Source: Doris montereyensis (Eukaryota; Mollusca; Gastropoda; Nudibranchia; Dorididae). From it: 64,000 nucleotides of DNA. Below the pieces are notes generated by a model. It did no database searches, had not been told where the DNA came from, and was given only the letters and a program-made list of their open reading frames with translations. The DNA is taken from contig JAXRKP010000392.1 in the NCBI GenBank assembly GCA_037039925.1, forward strand, positions 70,001 through 134,000, read 5' to 3'. Position numbers and translations under genes: made by a program. Below, piece by piece: positions 1 through 21,100 of the stretch (position 1 is its first letter; each line of letters begins with the position of its first letter).

Positions 1-260
1 CACCGAAAATGCCTTTGGCCAAAATGTGTCTAGCACTGCAGATGACATAAATAGAATGTAAGGAAAGAAATTGCATCTATGTAGTCTCAAACCAGACACA
101 TTCACTCTGTATAGTTTGAGAGAAGACAAGTTCATTCTGTCACAAAACAACACATTTCAAACGAACAATTACAATTACTTGTGCATTTAATTTTTTTTCC
201 CAAATAATCACATTCATCAAACTTGAAATAAAAATGTTCTAACTGAAGAAACAGAATACA

Positions 261-1026
261 CAGTGGAACTCCTCTAATCGGAATACCCGGCTAATCGGAA
301 AGAAATCTCAGGGAACATAATTTTTTCTGTTTTACCTCTAAACGGGAAAGGTCCCCGGCTAATCGGGACAAATTTCGTGGGCTTGCACTGATTATCATCA
401 CCATTTCCGCCATATTTATTTATTCCAACACGCACTTGTTATCCAAATTTGATTTCCGTGTTAACAAAACATTGATTATTACAAATGCATTAGTGCTACA
501 CGTGTTATACATTACATAATAATATGTACACGATGTCACAAGTGCCATAAGCCAGGCACATCAGATATCCATTACAAAGGTGTGAAAACAGGTGTCCAGC
601 CAGTCCTTGCTCCTCCACCTAACAATACAGAACGGTGTTGACATGGAGCAGTGCTTAGAAAGCAGGCTTGTGTACTGTCACAGTCTTTTTTGCCCCGCTT
701 AACCGGTCAATCACCTGGGTGGACACGCGAGGAGATTTAACGATTCACCTTGCCTTCTTGATTACGTGTCTTATCTATTTACCGTCCAACGAAGATCAAC
801 TGTGAGTGTCGGTGACATCTTTGATGAATGTCATCTTTGTTTTGATCAACTGGTCCTGTGGCTACTTATTAATTTAATTATGCATCTAACCACTCACAGA
901 AGGGCTAAGGTACCTCAAAACTCCTGAGGGAAAACTAAAATCCCAAGGTCCCCGGGAAATCCGGCAAATGGAAACCATTTTCCAATCCACGGAGAGTTCC
1001 CAATTAGAGTTAGAGTTGTTCCACTG
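261..1026. mobile_element. Pogo/Tigger-like non-autonomous element with terminal inverted repeats
   Basis: The left end starts CAGTGGAACTCCTCTAATCG and the right end is the approximate inverse (...AGAGTTGTTCCACTG), followed by TA. The CAGTGGAAC terminus and flanking TA are typical of pogo-type Tc1/mariner elements. No transposase frame is visible in the 766 bp, so it is a MITE-like or heavily deleted copy. Confidence 0.65.
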
Positions 1027-1503
1027 TAGAACTTTACTTCAGTTTCACTCTCTCATCAAACTACATTTTGTATGTAAATCATTGCTGAATATAAACATGA
1101 AGCATGCGTTAAAAATTATAAAGTGGCACGCGGACATGATATGATATGATAACTCATAAGTATTTTGATTCATACATCATCAAAACACGATATATCCAAA
1201 TGTTTCTAAACAAAGAAATTTAAAAATAAATGTGTTACTCAGGTTCATGATAATTTGTCAGGTAAACAATTGTTATACTAAAGACTAAAGAGTCACAAAC
1301 ATAGAAAATGTTTAAAAGTACAGTGATAAAGACTTAAACCAGTCATACGTACATCAACTTTTCTCAAAATCAAAGCTTTAAGTTCACTTTAAATTTGCAC
1401 AAAATGAGACAAAAACTGGAAACAAATGCGTGACAGTGACTACTATGGAGGGTTACTGCCCGCAATCTTTGCCCATTCCCAAGGGACGACGGGTGATACA
1501 TGT

Positions 1504-1504
<1 letters not shown>

Positions 1505-1531
<27 letters not shown>
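1505..1531. repeat. (TA)n microsatellite
   Basis: About thirteen TA units downstream of CTDP1. Confidence 0.9.
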
Positions 1532-1535
<4 letters not shown>

Positions 1536-1633
1536 GTCAGATTATAGACTACAAACAAACTTTCTCTATCTTTCCTGATCATAACAATAACAAAAATTGT
1601 TTGCACATATCCATGAATGATTAAAAAAAAAAA

Positions 1634-2827
1634 GTGTGTGGATCTGACAAAACCTGTCATAAGGTAAAAGTAAAAGGTGTCCGAACTGAGAAACCAGGGA
1701 AAATGTTAGCTGAGGTCGATTTGCATTACATTTTTTAAAATTATTTGACATAGACAATTTTAACCACTACCATTGTACTTGACATGTCTAAATTAGCTGA
1801 AAAAGAATTTTTTTTTAATCATATTGGAACGCCGCCATCTTGAATTTTCATTGCGAAAATGACAACTTCATTTCAAAGACTTTTTCAGTTATAAACAAAA
1901 TTGCCTATAAATTTGCACACACATTATTTGGTTCAATATTTAGCTGTACCCAGTAGATTTTTTCATAAATGAAACGGTTTTCATGTTATGAATGTTTTGA
2001 AAATGCATATAGCAACCTTTCTAATTTTGGGCAAATTTAGTCACAAAAAGATTCCGTTTCCACAAATTTAAAGAGATATCGAAAAAAGCTATTGGCTGAA
2101 TTTTTTATTTATTTATAGATCTTATATACCAAATTTGGGGGCAATTGGACAATGAATAAAAAGTAGATCGCAAATCACTGTCAAAAAGTAACCGTTGGAT
2201 AAAATCGCATTTTTAACAATTTTTTCCGTTATTTTAATGTTTTTTCGCATGTAAACCTATAAAAGAATAATATAATACTTTGAAACATCATACAATCAAG
2301 AGAGGCTATCAAATACTTCATGTCGACGCTATTTCAACTGCTCCAGATCCCTTATACTCATGTCGGGATGGCATTTTTCTTGTAACAGCTCAGCGGAATT
2401 TATTGACAATAATTGTCTTCAGATAGCGTACTTTGTGGTAATTAAAATGAGTACCAATTTGCTATACTTTAGACAAAATTTCCGGCTTTTATGGTACAGT
2501 CGATGTGTTGAAGGTTAGGCCAGAGTATCGTGTCTAAAAAAATCGTATAGAATGAAAGAATCGATACTGAGCCTTTTTTTATGGTATGAATGTCAAGGGA
2601 ATGAACTGCTCCATCCAGTAGTGTAATAAAAGAGTTTTGACCCATTGATTTGGGATATGGGGTAAACCCCCCCCCCCCCCCCTCCCCCAAATAAAATCAT
2701 ACCGTCATCAATAGTCTACCAAATAAAGTTTAAAATGCTCAGAACACATTGGGTTATCAGTTTGTGTAATAAAACGCAGCGTTTTGAAAATTGTCACCCT
2801 ATAACCAGTTTTGTCAGATCCACACAC
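1634..2827. mobile_element. Terminal-inverted-repeat element, unclassified (copy 1)
   Basis: The left end GTGTGTGGATCTGACAAAAC is matched inverted at the right end (GTTTTGTCAGATCCACACAC). Similarity extends some 30 bases. The interior is AT-rich, with no coding frame longer than about 70 residues and a C17 run at 2667-2683. A shorter relative lies at 25741-26170. Confidence 0.65.
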
Positions 2828-3168
2828 AAATAATAACACACATAACGATTCACGTCTTTTTCACTGTATCAGTATCACTATCACCGCAAGGCAAGAGCTG
2901 ACTTTGTTTGAAGAGAACTGTTTTCATTATACACATCCATTAAAATTTAAAAGCGAGAGTAGATTTTGGAAATAATTTTCCACACGAAAAATATAGAAAT
3001 ATACATGTATACACAATCTACCAATATTATATAAGTCCTACTTAAATAACAACAGCAACTGAGTAACAGTAACATTGTGACCAAAAGACACGATTCTGGC
3101 AATCTGGAAGAAATAAAAAAACAGCTTAATTGAATCTCATGTTTGCAATGCAAGGAATTGTCATGATA

Positions 3169-12151
<8,983 letters not shown>

Positions 12152-12821
12152 GATTGTTGTGAAATGAATCAGGATAACTGAGTTTTCTCAAAATGCAAAA
12201 AAATGAATTTCTCCGCTACAAATCCAAAAATCGTCTAAAGATTAACATGGAAGAGGGTCGACATACATGTTATTTTTGCATGCTGTTGTCATCTAAATGT
12301 GGGTTTCCCTTCAATTATAAGAAAGATAAGACCCAAAGAGGTAATAAAATAATTATATAGGAAATACATTGTACAAGGTGCATCAATGTACGATCAACTT
12401 CATATTGGTTTTATAGACATAGCCTACTTTCGGCACCATTTCCTGTGTGTTGTGAAAATCAAAAAAGGCTTGAATGAAGGCTGTGGCGCACGAGAAGCCC
12501 AGTAAAATACTAAAATTCATAAGGATCCTGACGTTTGAAGTTTTGTCCAGTGGTAAGTGAGACAAAGTTGTGATTAAAATTTAAAAGTGAAAAACTGAAT
12601 TGTTTGAAACTTTTTCATGATAAAATTAGTATGCATGGTAACTTAGATCTAGACGACGAGTAAACTGAAAACTCAGTTGAGTTCTTGCATCTAGTTCTAG
12701 ATTCTATCTATTTGACATTTTCACTATTTTCCCCTTGATGTGCTAAATTACAGATCAATATGGAGGATGGAAACATTCACCATTAGATCTAGAAGTGACT
12801 TGCGGGATTTGATATACATCC

Positions 12822-13115
<294 letters not shown>

Positions 13116-14154
13116 ACACACGCAGAAGAAGATGACTTTCTTTTTCTCTATCTCTCTATCTATCTTTCCATCTCTTTTCGTGTATGTAAGCCTATGTGTG
13201 TTTCTCTCCTTTTATCTTTCTTAGCCATACATCCAATACTATTATTACTATTAATGACGAATAGCATTTTTTCTCTTAGGTATTCGTCAGGTAGACTGTA
13301 ATAGATGTTATTGTTAGTAGACAATGCAATATAAACACGATGACAATAGCAATGACAAAATGGAATTGCCCGCTATGTCACCTTACTCAACGAAAATCAA
13401 AAACTATCACAATAATGACAGTTATGTCATTGTCAAGCGTGAAAGCTGCAGTTCCCTCATCAGCGGGCGAGAAAACTATCGGTGCCAAGTGCGGAATCCT
13501 CGTACACAATGGACCGAGATTATCCAGCCAGCAGGGTTAACCTTACCAGAGTTAAGCTAGCAGAATGGAGGTGACTCGTCTGACATGGATGTTGATCAGT
13601 TTATTTTGTGATAGTCCTGATAAATTCAGGTTCTTTCACAAAAGAGGTGTGTACAAAGCGAATGATTGGAGTAATTAGAGTTACTTATATATTTGAAGTA
13701 GAAACTGCACAAAAGTGTTGCAAGTGACCAAATGGCCAACACAACCAAGCAGGCGGAACACCACTCCAGATCTAGAGTCAACTAACACGAATTTGACCAT
13801 CATTTATTCGACCACAACCTATTTTTGGAACCATCAATGGATGAATGAAGCAAGCACAAACATATCCAATCTAAGCTGGCAAAGACTGGAATCTGCACTA
13901 CACTTTTTGTACATCATCTCATCATGGGTAACCACCGCTATTTACAGTAAAAAAAGCTAAAATATTTCTAGAACGGAAATTTCCACACCATTTTAAACAT
14001 TTCAACATTCTCTCCTTTCTAGATATATATAAATGAATCGATACAAGGGCACATTAAAATGATTAAATGTTACAAAGTCAATAAGGATTTTACACACGTT
14101 AAAATTGATTACGTCATAGGTTTTTCCCCTTCAACACTATATGAGATACGTTGA
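13116..14154. other. Upstream spacer sequence, no gene recognised
   Basis: Open frames of 60-80 codons (13324-13560, 13715-13960) show no domain, splice support or conservation that I recognise. An AGATCTAGA palindrome lies at 13766. Confidence 0.5.
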
Positions 14155-14280
14155 AATATGAACTGCAAACCCTTTATGGTAATAAAGAAAAAGGATGGAA
14201 CAGATCGTGTGTTGATCTTTTTATCGTCGACTTAATAAGCTCACTGTTTTTCGATCCTTCCGATGTGTTTTAAAATTTAG
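14155..14280 (+). pseudogene. LTR-retrotransposon reverse-transcriptase relic
   Basis: Reads CKPFMVIKKKDGTDRVLI, then after a frame change RRLNKLTVF, the first two conserved blocks of Ty3/gypsy-type RT (compare 'KKKDG..R.C.DYR.LN..T'). Only about 40 codons survive. It lies 0.7 kb upstream of the SEH1 start. Confidence 0.5.
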
Positions 14281-14991
14281 TTGTTGTGACAACTGTTTCT
14301 CGAAGATGGACCTGGGTAAAGTTTACAAGCCAATCAGAATCATGGAAGAGGTTTACAATGTCTAAAACTGCGTTCAAGACCACGGGAGAGCAGGGGTTAT
14401 TCACAATAGATAAAGAGAAAAGAAGAAATGTAGTAGTGCTAGATGCATGTCTCCTTTATGTCAGCTTGCATTGGATATATTTGTGCTTGCTTCTCCCATT
14501 GATTGATTGCCCACTGTGAGTGTGTGAGTATAATAAATAACCTTGTAATAATTATTAATCAAGCCTCAAAGGTTATTTATAACTAGATTGTCTACTTCAA
14601 CATCTAGATATAGAGTCATTGCCTTACTCCATTGGCATGGATGTGGAAATGGTCCTTTGGTGAAGAAACTTTTTAAAAGTTTTTATATACGATGAGGAGG
14701 GATATTCAGCAAAGGGATAGATGACGCATCAAAAAGAAATGGAGCCATAGCCTGGGTGCAGCCTGCCCCCGTGGAGTGTAAAACAGCGTAACAGGAAGCA
14801 AAGGGCTGGGTCATTTGATCAAGACAGGTTCTGGTTCCTTATGGATGCTTTTGTTAGCCTACTATGTCAAGTTTTTGTTTACGTTAGAATATTCTAATAC
14901 AGTTAGGTTTTTTAACCCGTACCTCTTTTTTTTTTTTACCAGAATTGTCGTCAAGAGCGAAAGTTGTGTAGATAAGTGTTGCGGCCTCAAC

Positions 14992-15102
14992 ATGTTTGTC
15001 GCCAAGTCTGTAAAGACAGAACATAAAGATTTAATACATGATGTGTCCTTTGACTACTATGGAACCCGGATGGCCACGTGCTCCAGTGATCAAACTGTCA
15101 AG
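14992..15102 (+). CDS. SEH1L: SEH1 exon 1 (start codon)
   Basis: Thirty-seven codons from [18 protein letters not shown] to CSSDQTVK, then donor gtaacg. The start aligns with the human N-terminus ([18 protein letters not shown]). A pyrimidine stretch ending in accag at 14940 suggests the exon may extend upstream as 5' UTR behind a 5' intron. That extension is inference. Confidence 0.93.
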
Positions 15103-18100
15103 GTAACGGCTCTTAGTGTTCTTTTTTTTTGCTCTTTATTTTTTCACTATTTTTGTTTGTTTTGGCTTTTAATAATCAACATTACTTCCATTAGGGTATG
15201 ACTCTTTTTCTTCTTCTAAGATTGAATTATTGCAAAGACAATGGGTGTATCATGGGTTCTTGTTTGTTTTTTTTCATGAATTTGTGATTTGCGGGGGAGG
15301 GGGGGTGGGATTTTTCTTATCAATGTTATATTGTTATTATTGTCCTCAGATTTATTTTTACGGGCAAGTTTCCTGATATTTTCTGTTATTGAACTATTAA
15401 CAAATTCAATTAATTTAACGTTTTTTATCTTTGCATGTCCCCGTCCTTTTCCCTCTTTGTCCTGTAGGTGTGGGATGAAGGCGAGGACGGTACTTGGCGC
15501 TGTACTGCTAGCTGGCGGGTATGTATACTGTATAGTCTCTGCTTCCTACCATCTTTCTCATGGTGTAAAAGTAAAGTTCCTTCAAGGCCACTACGGCCTA
15601 TAAAGCCAGAGCGTATCCCGGTTTCTATAGCATGAAGCGGAACAGATGATAGTAATCACCTCCTGAATAGGACAGTAGTCTAACGCAGGTTTTTACTCCC
15701 AAGCTAGTGCTTGTACTTATTTTACATCTGGCTCGAGTAGGGAAAATGTGTGTTAAGGAACACAACGTCGGATTTGGCGTTGCCAGGATTCAAACTCAGG
15801 ATCTCATCATCCCCATTCTGATTGTGTGTAGAGTCTTAACTGTATACAGTCTATACTGTATATATATATAGTAAAGTATAATTTCAGAGAACAAAGGAGA
15901 GAAAATGCTACAAGATACTCCAAGATAAGATCTCTTACATTAAAAACAGAAAGAACGGGGCATTGTGATGCCACCGTAGCGTTGTGAATTTCTAATCACG
16001 TTGACGCTGGTTCAAAACCTTTGACTGGCCCAAGTGGGTTTTTTTTTTGCACAATGTTGTACTCTTTGGAAAGACACTTCACTCTGCTTTCATCAATCGT
16101 GTGAATACCCAGCAAGTGTAAGTACAAAGCGCCTAACAGGCTGCTGTACTGTGTATGCTCTACGGGAGTTCAAGAAGGACTCTGAATGGAGTGGCCTATT
16201 GGGGGATAAATGATGTACAGTCGGTGAGCCTGCACTCATGTGAGGATACGAACGATAAATCCATCTCTATCTTTTTATCTTTAAATGAAACAAAAAGACA
16301 GCAATGGGGAGTGGAATGAAATTCTGATTATTACATTTACACTATTCTCTGAAATGAGCGTGACATTTTTCATGAAAGTGTGCCTTTTGTGCCATGGTGA
16401 CAGACACACAGTGGCTCAGTGTGGAGGGTGACGTGGGCACACCCCGAGTTCGGGCAGGTCCTGGCCACCTGTTCCTTTGACCGCACCGCGGCCGTGTGGG
16501 AGGAGCTCAGCAGCAACGCTAGCATCAAGCCAGGTAACTCTACCACCACCTGGTTGAAGAAAGCCATGCTGGTGGACAGCAGGACATCTGTGACGGATGT
16601 AAAGTTTGCCCCCAGACACTACGGCCTTCTTCTCGTGAGTATTGACTCGGTTTTGTTGTGGGGGTCGAGGCTGTTTTGGGTTGGGTTGTTGTTTTGGGGG
16701 CTTTTTTTTTGTTGGACTGTAGGAAGAAGACTAAGTCATTATAATGATTATTGGATTTTTAAATTATTATTTTTTGTCTCTCTTTTATCGATAATGTGCC
16801 ATTCTTTTTGTAGATTTTTATTTTGTGAGATAATTCTTGTACCTATAATTCAATTAACAATTATTCCAACTTGCACATTGTTGACGAATAAATTAAAAAG
16901 TGTCTCCTTGATAGTTTCACAATGTCAATAGCATAATTTATGTGTGGCGGAAAACACTCAGCAGAGCTGAACAGCGTTTCCTTTTTGGGACTCATTTTGG
17001 CAAATTTAAAAATGGAAAAATGATATCAAATTTGGTATCAAAATTTAGCTTAAAGTTTATAGATTCCAATTATAAAATTGACAGAGGCAGTGGATCATCC
17101 TGATTTTTTTGTGAAAATTTGCGAAATTTCTATTTTCCGTTGGCCCATCCCAATTTTTGGAAAATATAACTGCAGTCGTTGCCTGGACGGCATTGTTCCA
17201 TATGTTTAGCGTGCGATTTTTTGTTTTTAATCGGCCAATACCCGGATGTTGTGCCTATCCAGGATTCATGTTATTATGAGGGTGTATCAACTTTAGACCC
17301 TCTCTTTCAAAGCCCCTTGGAAAAGGAATTGTGCGATGTCGGGATTTCGGCCACATAAAATATACTAAAATATTTTTTTCATCTCAGTACTGCTTGTGCA
17401 GCTAGGATATAAGTTCATAAATGAAATAGCACATCACAATCACAGTGAGAAGGCAGAAATGCATTTTTCTGCTTCTGAGTGTTTTCTGCCATGTTCAAAA
17501 AAAGAAGGGATTCAGTAAGCTAGAGGCGAGGTCTCGGCATCTCAACCAAAACTTTATGGGTTCAAGCCACAGTAAGTTGAAAAGTTTTCTTGGAACGGCG
17601 ACAAAATCGTTTACGTCCTCAGTCGGTTGTGGGTCCTGCGTCTTAATTCTTCAACCATCGGGAAATGCCCAATTAATTACATTGGCTAAGAAAGGGGCTA
17701 CCCTGTCAGTGCCAAAGCTCGCTTAGCTTCCTCTCGAGAGCAGGGTTGCTGTTATTATGGAATCCTTCAACGTATTTAAGTTTGTTTTGCTTTTTGTCAC
17801 GCTTGCATTTCAGGCGACATGCTCTGCGGATGGCGTCAGGATCTATGTGGCCGTTGATGTCATGAATTTGAGTAACTGGCAAGTGCAGTACGATTTTTCT
17901 TGCAACCTCAATCTCAGCTGTCTTTCATGGAGTTCATCCAGGTGAGAAATCTTTATGTTGAAGCTCTTTTATAACTACGGCGTAATCGGTGATGTGGCAT
18001 CGGTAGCCCAGTGGTAAGACGGATAGGTTAACGTCCTCTGATGTTGTGCTTCTTGGGAAAGATACTTAAGGTCCTCGAGAGGTCAATCCGAGTATCATAT

Positions 18101-21100
18101 ATATATATATATATGTGTGTGGTTCTGTGAATCTTTGAGTTTTAGGTAAGCAGGTGATAAGTCCACTGTAGCCTTAAGTAGGTGGTGGTGCTGCCACCTA
18201 GAAACCTACCTACCGGGCCTTGGTTGTGATTTGTATCAGTTTAGACTCCCTTACCCTTTGGCCAGCCAAGACCAGTCTGCAAGGCAGCAGGAGGTTATTG
18301 CAGGTCGGGGCAGCCTAGTCTCCGTACAGGTGCAACCACCTGTCCACTGCCCGATATTATAGAAATCACCAAAGATAACTCACTGACTGCATGATTTATC
18401 CCCCAGCAGGCTATTTCATCCAATGTCCTTCTCAACTCCTGGGAGCATACAGTAGTATAGTACCCCGTAAGGCCCTTTGTACTAACACGCTGATAACATA
18501 TTTCTCTATCTATAGCTGTGTATTTATTCTTACCTGAGTCGAGTGATGAAGGCAAAGTGAAATACCTATCCTAAGTCACGTCATGAACAAAAACACCTGA
18601 ACCAGTGTCGTTGTGATTACAATTTCATAACATCACAGTTTTGCTGCTGATCGCTAATGCTATGCCTCCATAAAGGCAAAATAAGTTTTTAGTGATGTTT
18701 CAGGTATAATCCTTTCTAATGTTTCAGGTATAATCCTTTGTGATGTTTCAGGTATAATCCTTTGTGATATTTCAGGTATAATCCTTTTGTGATGTTTCAG
18801 GTATAATCCTTTGTGGTGTTTCAGGTATAATCCTTCGTGACGTCGTTTCGGGTATAATCCTTCGTGACATCGTTTCAGGTATAATCCTTCATGACGTCGT
18901 TTCGGGTATAATCCTTCGTGACGTCGTTTCGGTATAATCCTTCGTGACGTCGTTTCGGGTATAATCCTTCGTGACGTCGTTTCAGGTATAATCCTTCGTG
19001 ACGTCGTTTGAGTTTTTATCACTTTTGACTTCTCTCCACTGTGGCTCCTCTGTGTAAGTCACAGTACAGCTCATTTTGCCAGGTGATTAATACGTGCTGC
19101 CATTGATTTTTGTCACCAGACTTCATCCTCAAACCATAGCCGTTGGCATGATGATCCGAATCCCTCAGCTGGTGGGAAAGTTCACCTCTACGAATACAGT
19201 GAAGCTGCCAGGTAACAGGAGCTTTTATTGGTTTCTCCTGACCCCATTAAGTTTTGTTGGCAATTTTGATTTTTACAATTTTTGTCTCCAAATGTTCCTC
19301 TTTCAGAGCGTCCGCATAATAGGGACATTATCGCGGTCTGTTCCGCATACACGTCGCCCGCCTCACAGATCATACTTTCTCATTACTGTTAAACTCATAG
19401 TGAAAACCCCACTGTACAACTAATGTTGTCATATTACTATATTAACCAACTGATTGACATTGGCTCCCTCAAACCAATCATCACGGTAAAAGGGAAATAA
19501 CTCGCACATAGATCATAAGTCGATTTTTTTCATGCAATTCAAACTTTTAGTCAAAGTCCCTTAACCGGCACTCCTTGAATTGAAGCAAAATGGTGGCCCT
19601 TGTTTTCAACGGAACCCATTGCCAACCCTTCTGAAGGCTTACAAATCAGCTACAACTGTCGCTGTGACCAACACTGCCAAGCACAGTGTGTAGACACAAT
19701 AGTAGCACTCATTTAAACACTGAGAGGACATTTCAGTAAAAACTGATAGCACACTGTAGTGAAGAATCCTGCTGCTAGTGATATAACATTCTCTTTCAGC
19801 GTACACTGTAATTAATATTTTGACTTAAGAGTAGTGGCTGAATCAAGAATCATATTTGTGCATTGGGTTTAATTTGATAAAGAGTTTAGATTGTTTGTCA
19901 TTCCTCCTGTTATTTTTGTGTCCTTGGTATCTCCTAGCTACATCCGAAATCCAGAGAAAAAATCTAGAAATTTAATGTATCAACATGAATACAAAGGACA
20001 AGGTTAGTGATAGTTGGGTGTGGATAGCTTATTCTGAGTGCATGTCTATGAATTTGTCAAATACAGCGGTCAGCCTCACTGTCCCTCATTTCACCCCCAG
20101 TGTCCCTCATTTTGACTTGTCAAACTTGGCAACCCTGCTGCTCTTTTTGGGAAGCAATCTCCCACCTTTTCTGTTTATGTGGTTGGCAGCTCTGAACAAG
20201 GGCGAGACAAGTACAAAGGAATAGACAGGAAGAAATCTTTGGGCACAATGGAACCGAACCTGAGACCTCAGTATTGGCCCCCATCACTACCCATACCAAC
20301 CATGCTAACCATCTCTTAAATTTAGCTTTGATCAGACACAGAGGTCTTGTGTTGGATTCTATTTGATAAGACACTTGTGTTGTATTCTATTTGATAAGAC
20401 ACAGAAGTCTTGTGTTGAATTCTATTTGATAAGACACACAGAAATCTTGTGTTGTATTCTATTTGATAAGACACAGAAGTCTTGTGTTGTATTCTATTTG
20501 ATAAGACACAGAAGTCTTGTGTTGTATTCTATTTGATAAGACAGAAGTCTTGTGTTGTATTCTATTTGATAAGACACAGAACATTCTATTTGATAAGACA
20601 AAGTCTTGTGTTGAATTCTATTTGATAAGTTGAATTCTATTTGATAAGACACACAGAAATCTTGTGTTGAATTCTATTTGATTCTATTTGATAAGACACA
20701 GACACAGAATCTTGTGTTGAATTCTATTTGATAAGACATTTGATAAGACACAGAATCTTGTGTTGAATTCTATTTGATAAGACACACAGAAAGTCTTGTG
20801 TTGAATTCTATTTGATAAGACAGTCATTCTATTTGATAAGACACAAATCTTGTGTTGAATTCTATTTGATAAGACACAGAGGTCTTGTGTTGTATTCAGA
20901 AATCTTGTGTTGGATTCTATTTGATAAGACACACAGGTCTTGTGTTGATTCTATTTGATGTTGTTGATTCTATTTGATACAAATCTTGTGTTGTATTCTA
21001 TTTGATAAGACACAGAGAAGTCTTGTGTTGAATTCTATTTGATAAGACACAGAAGTCTTGTGTTGTATTCTATTTGATGTCTTTGTTGTATTCTATTTGA

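Noticed and set aside
16370..16619. Minus-strand frames of 65-67 codons
   Set aside because: Shadows of conserved SEH1 exon 3 on the plus strand.
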